From CAYXTW01 sp964452645 (GTDB lineage Bacteria; Zixibacteria; MSB-5A5; GN15; PGXB01): a stretch of DNA of 64,000 nt. The translations under genes were made by a program, and so were the position numbers. Location: positions 31,779-95,778 of the forward strand of contig CAYVMO010000012.1 in NCBI GenBank assembly GCA_964452645.1, written 5' to 3'. Position 1 is the first letter of the stretch. Each line of letters opens with the position of its first letter. The notes beneath the pieces were generated by a model. It saw nothing but the letters and a program-made list of their open reading frames with translations. It made no database searches and was not told the DNA's origin. Positions 49,766 to 59,283 of the stretch are shown here, piece by piece.

Positions 49766-51964
49766 ATGTCACTTCGCATTAATAACAATATTGCAGCGAT
49801 TAATGCGCACCGGAATCTGCTTCTAACCACGTCGAATCTTTCCAAATCGATGGAAAAATTGTCGTCCGGTTACCAGATTAATCAGGCCGCGGATAACCCG
49901 GCAGGACTGGTCATTTCCGAGCAGTTTCGGGCGCAGATCGCGGGTCTGAATCGAGCCATCTCCAACTCGGAAGGTTCGATTAACATGATTCAAACCGCTG
50001 AGGGTGCTCTTAATGAGCTTAATAACCTTCTCGTTTCCATGAGAGAACTGGCCATTCACGCCGCTAATGAAGGTTTCAACGACACCGCCCAGCTCGAAGC
50101 CGATCAGGCTGAAATCGATAACGCCATTAAAACGATTGATAGAATTGCCGCCAACACCCAATTCGGAACCAAGAAACTTCTTGACGGCTCCAAAGCCAAC
50201 ACCGCCACCATCACCAGCTCCAATACTTCCCTGGTTTCCATCAAGGAGAGTTTCCTCAGCACCGGCGCCCATTCAATCACCGCCACCAAGACTTCCGATT
50301 CGACAGCCAATTTGAATACGACGTCATATGGCATTTCGCTCAATAGTGCGGTCACACCTTACAACTTGACCGATGGTATTCATAATATCGATGTTATTCA
50401 GGCTTCGGCCGGGGCCAGCAAGACCTCCGGCTCGATTGATGTTCTTGATGCCTGGAACAATGGTCTTCGATTCGGAACCGCCGGCTCGGCCGCCCAGATA
50501 CTTTCCGCCGCGGCTTTAGCCGCGTCGGCTACCGAGGATGGTGTACTGGGGACTTACTCAGTCACTTTAAACTATCAGGAGAATGGTGAATCACCGACCG
50601 GTCTGCAAACCTTAAGTGTCGATGTAACATCAGGTATGACTGATGCCCAGTTGCTCACCGCCTGGCAGTCCGCCATCGACGCCAATTCCACGCTGGTCGG
50701 CAAAGTCGTGGCCGCAACCAACGCCGCCGGCAATTTAGTTTTCGAAACGACCAATGCCGGTGCCGGATATTCACTTTACCTCGGTTCTTCGACCACAACC
50801 GCGACAGGAACAGCATGGTTTGATTTCACCAATGCTTCCGATTCGCGCGGTATTTCCGATCAGGACCTCCGCTTCAGCCTGAATGTCAATAAAGCTGCTT
50901 CAAGCGTTTCGGCTACCATAGCCATCGCCAAAGGCACCTATTCGACGCTTTCATCGCTGGTCACGGCGATTAATACCGAATTGATTAATGCCGTCGGTTC
51001 CGGCGGTTTCGGTACCGTTTCCGGCTCGGTCGCCAATATCGTAGCCTCGGCTGAGGGCACCGACAAAATCAAATTCACCTTGATGGATGAAGGCTCCGAT
51101 TACAGTCTGCAGCTTATGAATGCTACCGCCGGTCTTGATGGTGTCGATACGGCTCGCGCCGCTCTTGGCATGATAGCCGATACGGTCGCGATTAACGGTA
51201 TTGATGCTTTGGTCGGTTTCGATAATTATACCAACACAATCTCGGCCGTTAATTATAAGAGCACCCAGGATATGACTATCGCCAATAAGGCCAGCGGCGA
51301 GTCCGGCCGCGGTACGGTTGGAATTACGGTTACGACCGCCAATCAGGGTGTTAATCTGGGTAATATGCTTCTGGATGTAACCGCCGCTTCTTTTGACGTC
51401 CGTCTCGACTCCGGCCCGTCAACAGCTGTTACCGCCGGTGTTAATACGATAGTATATAATGCCGCTCGCGATGAATCGCTTAAGATTTCACTCGGTTTGA
51501 CCTCGAATGGCGGCACGGAGACTATTACCAACACCGATCAGTCACTTGTGTTCCAGATTGGTGCCAGTGTCGGCCAGACGGCCAGCATCGGCCTCCCCAA
51601 TATGTCAAGCTCGTGGCTGGGCAATGATATAGCCGGTAATATGTTTGCCTCGCTGGCGCAGATAAATGTCACCACTGTCCAGGGCGCTCAAGATGCCCAG
51701 TCGGTGATTGATGCGGCCATTGATGAGGTTTCGACCGCTCGAGGCACTCTCGGTAGTTTCCAGAAAAACACTCTGGAATCTAATCTGAGAAACCTCCGAA
51801 TTGCATCTCAGAATCTGCAGTCCTCAGAATCCAACATTCGCGATACCGACATGGCTAAAGAGATGTCGAATTTCGTGAAGAACCAGATTCTGCTGCAGGC
51901 AGGCACCGCCATGCTGGCACAGGCCAACCAGGTCCCGCAGGTTGTTCTGTCGCTATTTAAGTAA
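49766..51964 (+). CDS. fliC: Flagellin FliC
   Basis: A 732-residue filament protein, larger than the common 280-500. N-terminal D0/D1: SLRINNNIAAINAHRNLLLTTSNLSKSMEKLSSGYQINQAADNPAGLVISEQFRAQI. C-terminal: NTLESNLRNLRIASQNLQSSESNIRDTDMAKEMSNFVKNQILLQAGTAMLAQANQVPQVVLSLFK. The central 450 residues are Ser/Thr/Ala/Gly-rich, a suitable target for O-glycosylation by the upstream enzyme. It is followed by a very strong terminator, so it forms its own transcript under sigma-28. Confidence 0.97.
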   Translation: MSLRINNNIAAINAHRNLLLTTSNLSKSMEKLSSGYQINQAADNPAGLVISEQFRAQIAGLNRAISNSEGSINMIQTAEGALNELNNLLVSMRELAIHAANEGFNDTAQLEADQAEIDNAIKTIDRIAANTQFGTKKLLDGSKANTATITSSNTSLVSIKESFLSTGAHSITATKTSDSTANLNTTSYGISLNSAVTPYNLTDGIHNIDVIQASAGASKTSGSIDVLDAWNNGLRFGTAGSAAQILSAAALAASATEDGVLGTYSVTLNYQENGESPTGLQTLSVDVTSGMTDAQLLTAWQSAIDANSTLVGKVVAATNAAGNLVFETTNAGAGYSLYLGSSTTTATGTAWFDFTNASDSRGISDQDLRFSLNVNKAASSVSATIAIAKGTYSTLSSLVTAINTELINAVGSGGFGTVSGSVANIVASAEGTDKIKFTLMDEGSDYSLQLMNATAGLDGVDTARAALGMIADTVAINGIDALVGFDNYTNTISAVNYKSTQDMTIANKASGESGRGTVGITVTTANQGVNLGNMLLDVTAASFDVRLDSGPSTAVTAGVNTIVYNAARDESLKISLGLTSNGGTETITNTDQSLVFQIGASVGQTASIGLPNMSSSWLGNDIAGNMFASLAQINVTTVQGAQDAQSVIDAAIDEVSTARGTLGSFQKNTLESNLRNLRIASQNLQSSESNIRDTDMAKEMSNFVKNQILLQAGTAMLAQANQVPQVVLSLFK

Positions 51965-51974
51965 GTCCTATAAG

Positions 51975-52011
51975 GCTGGTGGGGAAATCCCCCCACCAGC
52001 TTCTTTTTTTT
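51975..52011 (+). terminator. Strong terminator after flagellin
   Basis: GCTGGTGGGG (51975-51984) pairs with CCCCACCAGC (51991-52000) across a short loop; TTC and eight T follow. Confidence 0.95.
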
Positions 52012-52209
52012 ATCCCGAATCGACGTTTGATAATCCGGTTTTACAATCATGCAACTCAATTAATCGCAAAATATTCCGATAATTTTTATAGACAAATTCA
52101 GCTCCGAAACAGAATGGATTTTGGGAAAACAGTTAATGGATTGACACTTAATCTGACAGCGATAAACAAGTTATTTATATGGTTCTATTTCTAAATCATA
52201 GGAGAAAAT

Positions 52210-54561
52210 ATGCCCGCATCTAATTCAATTCAGGGACTCGCCTCGAATCTCGATACCAAATCTATTGTCGATTCCATGATCACCGCCGAAAGGGTGCCTG
52301 TCACCTTCATGGAGCAGGATAAGGCTTTTAAAACTCAGCAGGTGGCGGCGTATCAGGCGATCTTGGCGAAGTTCGTTGCTCTGCAGTCGCAGGTCTCTCT
52401 TATGAAAAGGGAGTCGTCATTTAATAAGGCCAGTATAAATGTCTCCGACGAGTCGGTCCTGACGGCGACGGCCAATGATAAAATTACGGCCGGGTCATAT
52501 AATCTCAGAGTCCTGTCATTGGCCCAAAACCATCAACTGGCCTCGCAGGGATTCGACGATGCCACGACAACTTCGTTCGGAACCGGTTATATAAAATTGT
52601 CCGTAGGGAATGCCAGCCCGACGACAATTAATATTGAGTCGGGTAATAACAGCCTGGTGGCAATAAAGGAAGCGATTAACAATGCCAATGTCGGCATCTC
52701 CGCCACCATCATTAATGACGGTTCTTCGTCAAATCCGTATCGGTTGCTGCTGACGGCCGACAAGACCGGCGCGGTCAATGATATCAATTTCGAAGTCTCG
52801 CTTACCGGTGGGAATACGCTGGATTTCGTCAATAGCTCTTTTGATACTCCCGAGGAAGTTTCCTTTTCGACCGGCTCGACATCGAATATCTCATTGGGAT
52901 CGAGTGCATCATACACCGGAACCGAAAACAAAGTATATACATTTACAGTCGGCGGAACCGGCACTCAGACGGTAGGTAGCGACAATATTACCATCAACTG
53001 GACCGTTGACGGTGTCAACTATGAGTCGATACTGGTGACGCAGGCTGATGCCGAATACGAATTGGTGGGTGACGGTGCCGATGGACTTAGGCTGTCCTTC
53101 TCGGCCGGAGATCTGGTCGCGGGCGATACTTTTCAGGTAACCGCGTTTTCACCTCTGGTTCAATCGGCGGCCGATGCACGAATCTCGGTCGGTTCCGATG
53201 GCAGCAACAGCGGTTCGCCGATCATTATTAATTCGCAGTCGAATGAATTCAAAGATGTACTTCCCGGACTGACTGTTAATGTCAAAAAAATCAACGATCC
53301 CGGTGAGTCGGTGACGATTTCATCCGCGATTGATTCCTCGGCCGTTAAAACCATGATCAGTGATATGATTGACGATTATAACGGTATAATGGATTTTATC
53401 AACGGGCAATTTACCTATGATCCCGATACAACCGAATCCGGCGTTCTTTTTGCCGATTATTCATTGCAAGTGATGCAGTCGACCGTCCGCTCAACGACGA
53501 CACAACATATCAGCGGGCTGAACAGTATTGCCAGCAGCCTGTCGGCGATCGGCATTCGCAGCGACGCCGACGGCAAGCTCACGATTGGCAATTCATCGAC
53601 GCTTATGAATGCTATTGAGAAGCATACCGATGATCTGGTCAAGCTTTTCATCGATTCGGGAGCGTCATCTTCTCCCTATATTGAATTTATTTCCGCCTCC
53701 GTCGGTACCAAACCGGGTGAGGATTATAATGTTGAAATTACACAGGCGGCGACAAAAGGATTCTTCCAGGGCGCCGGAATTACCGACCCGGCCCTGTCAC
53801 CTTTAACGCTTGATGCCACCAATAATGTCCTCAAAATAATAGTGGATGGTACGGTCTCGGAAGACCTCATTCTTTCCGAAAGAACGTACAACAGCGGAAC
53901 CGAACTGGCTCGTGAGATTCAAACTCGTATCGATGCTGATGCCAAACTCGGAGATAAGGGTGTGAAAGCTCAATGGGTCGATATCGGGGGTCAGGGTTAT
54001 TTGAAAATCAGCAGCGGTACCTATGGTTCCGCTTCCAAAGTTGAAATGGTTTCATCGATTGCCAATAGCGGCTTTGCCGCCCTCGGTTTGGGCACCGGCA
54101 TGCTTCATGTCGGCACTGATGTCGAAGGTACTATAAACGGTGAGAATGCCACCGGGAAGGGTCAGGTCCTAACCGGCAATGAGGGCAATCCGACCACCGA
54201 CGGCCTGAAAATTAAAGTGACCTTTTCACCCGATCAACTGGGCGCCGGAGCCGAGGGGACTGTTTCGGTCGTCAAGGGACTGGCGTCCCGAATGAATGAA
54301 ACTCTGGATAATATCACGAAGAGCATCGACGGTTCGATCGCCCGCCGGACGTCGTCCCTGAATAAACAAATCGACGCGATAACCAAGCAGATCGATGATT
54401 ACGATGCCCGTCTGGAGACGAGGCGAGAAGATTTGTATAATCAGTTCCTTGCGATGGAAGACGCACTGTCGCAATATCAATCGGAAGGGACCTATCTTAC
54501 TGCTCAGCTGAATTCGTTATCGAATAATTGGTTATTATCATCGGGAAATTCCAATGGATAG
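52210..54561 (+). CDS. fliD: Filament cap protein FliD
   Basis: A 783-residue hook-associated protein 2 that caps the filament and folds flagellin. N-terminal ASNLDTKSIVDSMITAERVPVTFMEQDKAFKTQQVAAYQAILAKFVALQS and C-terminal coiled coil LNKQIDAITKQIDDYDARLETRREDLYNQFLAMEDALSQYQSEGTYLTAQL are family hallmarks. The middle is expanded with flagellin-hook-IN-like and beta-rich segments. AGGAGA precedes ATG 52210. No clear sigma-28 site could be placed in the 200-base upstream gap. Confidence 0.95.
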   Translation: MPASNSIQGLASNLDTKSIVDSMITAERVPVTFMEQDKAFKTQQVAAYQAILAKFVALQSQVSLMKRESSFNKASINVSDESVLTATANDKITAGSYNLRVLSLAQNHQLASQGFDDATTTSFGTGYIKLSVGNASPTTINIESGNNSLVAIKEAINNANVGISATIINDGSSSNPYRLLLTADKTGAVNDINFEVSLTGGNTLDFVNSSFDTPEEVSFSTGSTSNISLGSSASYTGTENKVYTFTVGGTGTQTVGSDNITINWTVDGVNYESILVTQADAEYELVGDGADGLRLSFSAGDLVAGDTFQVTAFSPLVQSAADARISVGSDGSNSGSPIIINSQSNEFKDVLPGLTVNVKKINDPGESVTISSAIDSSAVKTMISDMIDDYNGIMDFINGQFTYDPDTTESGVLFADYSLQVMQSTVRSTTTQHISGLNSIASSLSAIGIRSDADGKLTIGNSSTLMNAIEKHTDDLVKLFIDSGASSSPYIEFISASVGTKPGEDYNVEITQAATKGFFQGAGITDPALSPLTLDATNNVLKIIVDGTVSEDLILSERTYNSGTELAREIQTRIDADAKLGDKGVKAQWVDIGGQGYLKISSGTYGSASKVEMVSSIANSGFAALGLGTGMLHVGTDVEGTINGENATGKGQVLTGNEGNPTTDGLKIKVTFSPDQLGAGAEGTVSVVKGLASRMNETLDNITKSIDGSIARRTSSLNKQIDAITKQIDDYDARLETRREDLYNQFLAMEDALSQYQSEGTYLTAQLNSLSNNWLLSSGNSNG

Positions 54562-54991
54562 TCGCCTGCAAAATTATCATGCGGCCGATACTCTCGGCCG
54601 GTCGATGCCCGAGTTGGTCATAAAAATCTATGACGGTGTTATCGGCAATCTGTATCGGGCAAGGGAACATTATCGCAAAAATGAACTTCAGCACGGTTAC
54701 GAAAGAATGGAAAAGGCCAAAAAGTTTATCGTGCATTTGTATACCACGCTCGATGAGGAAAAGGGCGGGGAGATTGCCGAAAAATTGTCGAAAATTTATG
54801 TCTATCTTATTGAGCAGATCAACATTATTCAGGCTACCAAAGATCTGAAAATGATTGAAGATGCCGTTGAAATATTAAATAATGTCCGTGACGGCTGGGT
54901 ACAACTGGTGGAGAATGTGAGCCGTGATAAATCTCAGGGCAAAGGTTCAAAAGTCGAACAACCGGCCAAAAGTTTGTCATTATCGGTTTAG
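54554..54991 (+). CDS. fliS: Flagellin export chaperone FliS
   Basis: A 145-residue helical protein. QNYHAADTLGRSMPELVIKIYDGVIGNLYRAREHYRKN and LYTTLDEEKGGEIAEKLSKIYVYLIEQI match FliS, which binds the flagellin C-terminus to prevent premature polymerisation. It overlaps the fliD stop by 8 bases. Confidence 0.93.
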   Translation: MDSRLQNYHAADTLGRSMPELVIKIYDGVIGNLYRAREHYRKNELQHGYERMEKAKKFIVHLYTTLDEEKGGEIAEKLSKIYVYLIEQINIIQATKDLKMIEDAVEILNNVRDGWVQLVENVSRDKSQGKGSKVEQPAKSLSLSV

Positions 54992-55005
54992 AGAGGCCAG
55001 ACAAC

Positions 55006-55458
55006 ATGGAATTCAATCAAATCACAAAGCTTGAGCGCGAAATAGTTTTTGTCCTTAAGGAGGAATACTCTTTTTATCAATCATTATATATCCTCATCGA
55101 TAAGCAGAAGGATATGATTAAGTACGAGAAGGATGAAAAACTGCTCGATCTGTTTACGGAAATCGAAAGGTGCCACAAGCGGATCCAACAATCGGAGAAC
55201 AAAATCGCCGCTCTTCGGGAGAAAAATCTCAAGCTCTTTAATATTGCCGCCGCATCGCCGGAGGTTAAGAAGCTGGTCAACAGTATCATTACGATGGTCA
55301 AGAAGAATGTCGGATTGGTCCATGAAAATGAGCAGTATCTGAAGAGCCGCCATGACCGTCTGAAAAATGAATTGAAAGAATTACAGAACAGCAGCAAAAT
55401 ATTACGATACATCCGCGAGGCGGAACCATCGCCGCATTTCGTCGACGGCAAAAGCTGA
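55006..55458 (+). CDS. FlgN-like helical protein after fliS
   Basis: A 150-residue helical protein. LEREIVFVLKEEYSFYQSLYILIDKQKDMIKYEKDEKLLDLFTEIERCHKRIQQSENKI has the same layout as the FlgN-type protein at 42005 (hydrophobic helix, 'xLidkQ', then a coiled coil). At this position next to fliD-fliS many bacteria encode FliT, the FliD chaperone, so a FliT-like job done by a FlgN-fold protein is plausible. It starts 14 bases after fliS. Confidence 0.7.
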   Translation: MEFNQITKLEREIVFVLKEEYSFYQSLYILIDKQKDMIKYEKDEKLLDLFTEIERCHKRIQQSENKIAALREKNLKLFNIAAASPEVKKLVNSIITMVKKNVGLVHENEQYLKSRHDRLKNELKELQNSSKILRYIREAEPSPHFVDGKS

Positions 55459-55523
55459 TCGGGGCGGCATAAATCGGTAATCGGGCCGTTCTTGCCGAAT
55501 GTGGCAATTGATAAGAGGAATGG

Positions 55524-56423
55524 ATGTTTATGACAACCCTGACTACGACATCACTGGAGAATAGATTAAAGCAGGTCATAAGTAACATCAGAAATTTGCC
55601 GACCCCGCCGATTGTTTTCGAGCAGATACAAAAAGTTCTCAATGATCCGGCGACATCGGTCGGCGATGTGGCCGATATTCTCTCCGAAGATCCGGCCATG
55701 TCGGTGAAGGTGCTCAAACTTACAAATTCCGCCTTCTACGGTTTGTCCCGCGAGATCGAGTCGGTCAAACAGGCGGTTATGATAATCGGGTTGGAAGCGG
55801 TAAAAAATCTGGTCTTGTCGGCTTCGGTTCTGAGTATGTTCAAGGCGAAGGATAATTTCAAGGAATATCATGAAAATTTCTGGCGTCATTCGCTTGCTAC
55901 CGCTTTGTCGGCAAGGGTGATTGCCCGCGATTTTCGAGACGGTAACGTCTTTAATCCCGATCCGGCTTTCTCTTCGGGGCTTATTCATGATATCGGGAAA
56001 ATTGTTTTCTGTTGCTTTCTGCAGAAAGAGCATACGGAAATAATGGATTACATGGAGAAAAATCCGGAAATTCCCGAAGCCGCCGCCGAAATTGCCGTTC
56101 TGGGTTTTAATCATGCCCAGCTCGGTCGGCAATTGGCGGTCACATGGAAGCTCCCCGAACGGATGGCCGATACGGTCGGTTATCATCACAATCCGAACCT
56201 CGAAAATGCCAGCGATAATTTTGCCTATCTGATTAATCTGGCCGATTACGTGGCGCATTTTAATTTCCATAGTGAAGAAGCGGAATTGAAACGGTGTAAG
56301 CTTAATCCGGACGTCCTCGAATTTTTCAAAATTGACAGCTCCTTTGTCGAAAATCTGAAAGGCAAACTGGTCGAAGAATACACCAAGGCCGAGACTTTCA
56401 TGAAAATGGCCGGCGTTGCCTGA
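55524..56423 (+). CDS. HDOD-domain signalling protein
   Basis: A 299-residue cytosolic protein made almost wholly of an HDOD domain: NLPTPPIVFEQIQKVLNDPATSVGDVADILSEDPAMSVKVLKLTNSAFYGLSREI, SGLIHDIGKIVFCCFLQ and VGYHHNPNLE. It retains the HD pair (IHDIGK), which many HDOD proteins lose, so phosphohydrolase activity cannot be excluded. It ends the motility region, just before a terminator. AGAGGA precedes ATG 55524. Confidence 0.85.
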   Translation: MFMTTLTTTSLENRLKQVISNIRNLPTPPIVFEQIQKVLNDPATSVGDVADILSEDPAMSVKVLKLTNSAFYGLSREIESVKQAVMIIGLEAVKNLVLSASVLSMFKAKDNFKEYHENFWRHSLATALSARVIARDFRDGNVFNPDPAFSSGLIHDIGKIVFCCFLQKEHTEIMDYMEKNPEIPEAAAEIAVLGFNHAQLGRQLAVTWKLPERMADTVGYHHNPNLENASDNFAYLINLADYVAHFNFHSEEAELKRCKLNPDVLEFFKIDSSFVENLKGKLVEEYTKAETFMKMAGVA

Positions 56424-56446
56424 TTTAAATTTTATCCTTATCCCCT

Positions 56447-56472
56447 AAGGCCGGTAAATCCGGCCTTTTTTA
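56447..56472 (+). terminator. Terminator at the end of the motility region
   Basis: AAGGCCGG (56447-56454), 5-base loop, CCGGCCTT (56460-56467), then TTTTA. Confidence 0.9.
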
Positions 56473-56549
56473 TGGCTTTTATTCCTGCTTGACATTTCCT
56501 AAATCTTTCCTTTCTTAACCCGACATATTTAATAAGAGCGTATTTTATT

Positions 56550-57590
56550 ATGGACCTGTCGCTGTTCGATTATTATTTGCCGGAAGGATTTATCGCCTAT
56601 CATCCCACCCGTCAGCGTGATTGGTCGAAGCTGATGGTGCTGGATCGCAAAAACGGCGAACTCAGCCATCACAAATTCCCCGAAATCGTTGATTATTTTA
56701 AGGAGGGGGATGCCCTGGTAGTTAACGATACCAGGGTCTTCAAAGCCCGCCTGTTTGCCCGCCGCGAAAGCGGCGGCAAAGTCGAGATTTTTCTTCTGGA
56801 AGAAACTGAATATGAAGGGCAAAATTGCTGGCAAGTGTTGACGCATCCGACGCGACGCGTCAGGGAAGGGGAGAGCCTCTTTTTCGATGAAAAATCGAGT
56901 GTCGAAGTGATTGCCAAGACTCCCGACGGGAAATCTTATATAAAATTCAAAAATAAAACCGAGGCGACGCGGATTATTTCCAAATTCGGCCACGTTCCGC
57001 TGCCGATATATATCCATCGGCCCGATGAAAAAAGCGATGAGAATCGGTATCAGACGATTTTCGCCAGACTGCGAAAGGCCAAAGCGGTTGCGGCGCCGAC
57101 GGCCGGATTGCATTTCACCAATCGGGTGCTTAAAAAAATCGAGGATAAAGGTGTCAAGATTATCCGGATTACACTGCATGTCGGATACGGAACGTTCAAG
57201 ACGGTAAAAGCCGATGATATCGACGAGCATGTCGTTGACCCGGAGCGCGCCGAGATTTCGAAAACTGCCGCCCATGCGATAAACAGCGTTCGTAAAAACG
57301 GCGGCAGGATTTTTGCCGTTGGGACGACTTCGGTGCGGACGCTGGAAGCGGCTGAAATCATCGACGGTAACATCCAGCCCTTTTCCGATTATGTTGACCT
57401 GTACATCAAGCCGGGTCATGAGTTTAAGGTCGTCGATCATCTGATTACTAATTTTCATCTTCCTAAATCATCACTGGCTATTCTTGTCTCCGCTTTTGCC
57501 GGGCGGGAAAAGATTCTGGATGCCTACGAAACGGCGGTCAAAGAGAAATACCGTTTTTACAGCTACGGCGACTGCATGTTGATATTGTAG
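56550..57590 (+). CDS. queA: S-adenosylmethionine:tRNA ribosyltransferase-isomerase QueA
   Basis: A 346-residue enzyme that transfers and isomerises the ribosyl moiety of SAM onto preQ1-tRNA to form epoxyqueuosine. Signatures are FDYYLPEGFIAYHPTRQRDWSKLMVLDR, ALVVNDTRVFKARLF, PAPTAGLHF-like VAAPTAGLHFT, ITLHVGYGTFK and DLYIKPGHEFKVVDHLITNFHLPKSSLAILVSAFAG. Length is normal. It stands alone after a terminator. Confidence 0.97.
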   Translation: MDLSLFDYYLPEGFIAYHPTRQRDWSKLMVLDRKNGELSHHKFPEIVDYFKEGDALVVNDTRVFKARLFARRESGGKVEIFLLEETEYEGQNCWQVLTHPTRRVREGESLFFDEKSSVEVIAKTPDGKSYIKFKNKTEATRIISKFGHVPLPIYIHRPDEKSDENRYQTIFARLRKAKAVAAPTAGLHFTNRVLKKIEDKGVKIIRITLHVGYGTFKTVKADDIDEHVVDPERAEISKTAAHAINSVRKNGGRIFAVGTTSVRTLEAAEIIDGNIQPFSDYVDLYIKPGHEFKVVDHLITNFHLPKSSLAILVSAFAGREKILDAYETAVKEKYRFYSYGDCMLIL

Positions 57591-58082
57591 TTGCACGATT
57601 GTTGTCTATTCCGTGGTTGGTGTATGTCCCCATGCACCAACAAAATGGCTTCGTTTCGCATATTTAAGGAATCCTTTTTTTGGTCGTTCCCCTGTGAAAG
57701 CAAGCGTAATAGCCTGTGGGGCAAAGAGATGGGCGGATTAGAGCGGTAGGGAAGGTCTGCCTCAGACCTGCCATCATTAATTGCTTTTCGGATATGACCA
57801 TAATCAATCCCGGTTTAGTTTTATATTCTATATAAGGGGTCGGTCAGGAAATCAACATTGATTTGGTGGGGAATTTGATTATTGTAGGTCAGTGAGCCCT
57901 GTGCTCCTGACATCGCGCGAGCATGGACCATGCGTAGCATGTTTCATGCGAAGCGCGAATGATTAAATCAAGATGTCGAAACCGCAGGGGTATCGACCTG
58001 ACCGGCTACGGATTTGTCGTTTAAGTGATCATGCGGGGATTCCGATGAGTAGAATACGCTTATAACGAGTCGTAATTCTGGA
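57591..58082. repeat. Gene-free stretch with two dispersed palindromic repeats
   Basis: No gene seen. About 57,745-57,772 holds GGGAAGGTCTGCCTCAGACC, of the GCAGGTCTC type. About 57,885-58,000 holds TAGGTCAGTGAGCCCTGTGC, GCTCCTGAC, CGCGCGAGCATG...CATGCGAAGCGCG and GTCGAAACCGCAG, the same modular repeat as at 59,091 and, inverted, 14,480. Confidence 0.65.
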
Positions 58083-59087
58083 ATGAATAGAAAACTATAT
58101 ATACTGGCTCTTTTAATCTCCTTTATGACATCCTTTGGTTCGCCTGTTTGGAGTAATGAGCCGGAAGATATCGATGAGAAAATCGAGCGCGGGCGAGTTC
58201 TGTATGAGGCGGGTGATCTGCTGCGGGCAGCGAAGATTTTTGAAGATGTAGTCGCTTTTCAACCCGGCAATGAGATGGCGCAAAGTATGCTGTTCACCTG
58301 CTATAAATTCGCGGGAATCGAATTATATGGACAATCACGTTGTCAGGATGCAATTAATTCCTGGCATAAAGCTCTCGTCATAGATCCGCAAAACCAGGAA
58401 ATTAGGGACTTCATTGCGAGATGTGAATCGGAGATTAAAGCAATTGCCGGTTATGCCGGCGACACGGCTATAACTATGAATGAGGAGCCGTCTTCACAAT
58501 TACTTTCGCTTGTCCAAGTCGATTCGAACTCTTTATCGCCGTCGAGCGTCGTAAATTCAAAAGTAATCTCGGCCGACAAGCCCGCCATTGTTTCGTCCCG
58601 CCGCAAAATCAATATCGGGCTATCTTGCGGCATCGCCATTGGTACCGGCAGCCGGTTTAGGCCAAAGACCGGAAGGGCATTTATGGGCTATCTGTCTTAT
58701 TCGTCTGACGGACATCGATTGGCGGCCAGACTCGATGGAATCTACTCTCGTTTTTATGCAGACTCGTCCGGCACCACGTCGCCACTGAGGCACCTTGCCG
58801 TTTCCGGATTAAGTTTGAGCGGTATCATCAGTCCGGTGGTTTCTCGTTCCACAGCCATAGATTGCCGTGCCGGATCAGGTGTTTACGAGATCATTCTTAC
58901 CGAGCCGAACGACGGTCAATCCTCGGGCACGACCCGGAAGTCCTCCGTTCTCGGGATTAATCTTGGACTGGGCTGGCGAAAGAATATAGGGGATATCGCC
59001 GCGACGGTGGAGGCGAGTTACACTCATCTTTATAGTTCACTCAGTCCAAATCTGCTGCAGATTTACCTCGGCATCTCATCTAAATAG
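58083..59087 (+). CDS. Exported TPR protein with possible C-terminal outer-membrane barrel
   Basis: A 334-residue exported protein; family not recognised. Signal peptide MNRKLYILALLISFMTSFGSPVWS. Residues about 30-125 form three TPR-like helical repeats (GRVLYEAGDLLRAAKIFEDVVAFQPGNEMAQ, INSWHKALVIDPQNQEIRDFI). After a Ser-rich linker, residues about 175-334 show alternating hydrophobic strands (INIGLSCGIAIGTGS, AFMGYLSYSSDGHRLAARLDGIY, SVLGINLGLGWRKN) ending in LLQIYLGISSK, suggestive of a small beta-barrel. It lies between two copies of the same repeat. Confidence 0.72.
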   Translation: MNRKLYILALLISFMTSFGSPVWSNEPEDIDEKIERGRVLYEAGDLLRAAKIFEDVVAFQPGNEMAQSMLFTCYKFAGIELYGQSRCQDAINSWHKALVIDPQNQEIRDFIARCESEIKAIAGYAGDTAITMNEEPSSQLLSLVQVDSNSLSPSSVVNSKVISADKPAIVSSRRKINIGLSCGIAIGTGSRFRPKTGRAFMGYLSYSSDGHRLAARLDGIYSRFYADSSGTTSPLRHLAVSGLSLSGIISPVVSRSTAIDCRAGSGVYEIILTEPNDGQSSGTTRKSSVLGINLGLGWRKNIGDIAATVEASYTHLYSSLSPNLLQIYLGISSK

Positions 59088-59090
59088 AAA

Positions 59091-59270
59091 GGTAGGTCAG
59101 TGAGCCCTGTGCTCCTGACAATCGCGCGAAGCGCGAAAGATTAAATAAAGATGTCGAAACCGCAGTTTCGATTTACCCGGCTGAAATAGATTAGAGCAGT
59201 AGGGAAGGTCTCCCCGAGACCTGCCAAAAATAAAGATGGCAGGAGGTCGGAGACTCCTTCTCTACTTTAC
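59091..59270 (+). repeat. Compound dispersed repeat (GTCAGTGAGC + GTCGAAA + GGTCTCC types)
   Basis: TAGGTCAGTGAGCCCTGTGC, CTCCTGACAATCGCGCGAAG, ATGTCGAAACCGCAGTTTCG and then GGGAAGGTCTCCCCGAGACC...GGCAGGAGGTCGGAGACTCC occur in the same order as at 57,885-58,000 plus the 16,617 type. It abuts the end of the minus-strand HEPN operon. Confidence 0.75.
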
Positions 59271-59283
59271 TGACACCGGTAAG

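Noticed and set aside
49681..49766. A c-di-GMP riboswitch in the flagellin leader
   Set aside because: The leader is only about 56 bases and lacks the GEMM core; the hairpin with GGA loop is better explained by CsrA.
52134..52166. Possible sigma-28 site upstream of fliD (GCGATAAA)
   Set aside because: No TAAA-type -35 element at the required distance; the spacing differs from the motA and HDOD sites.
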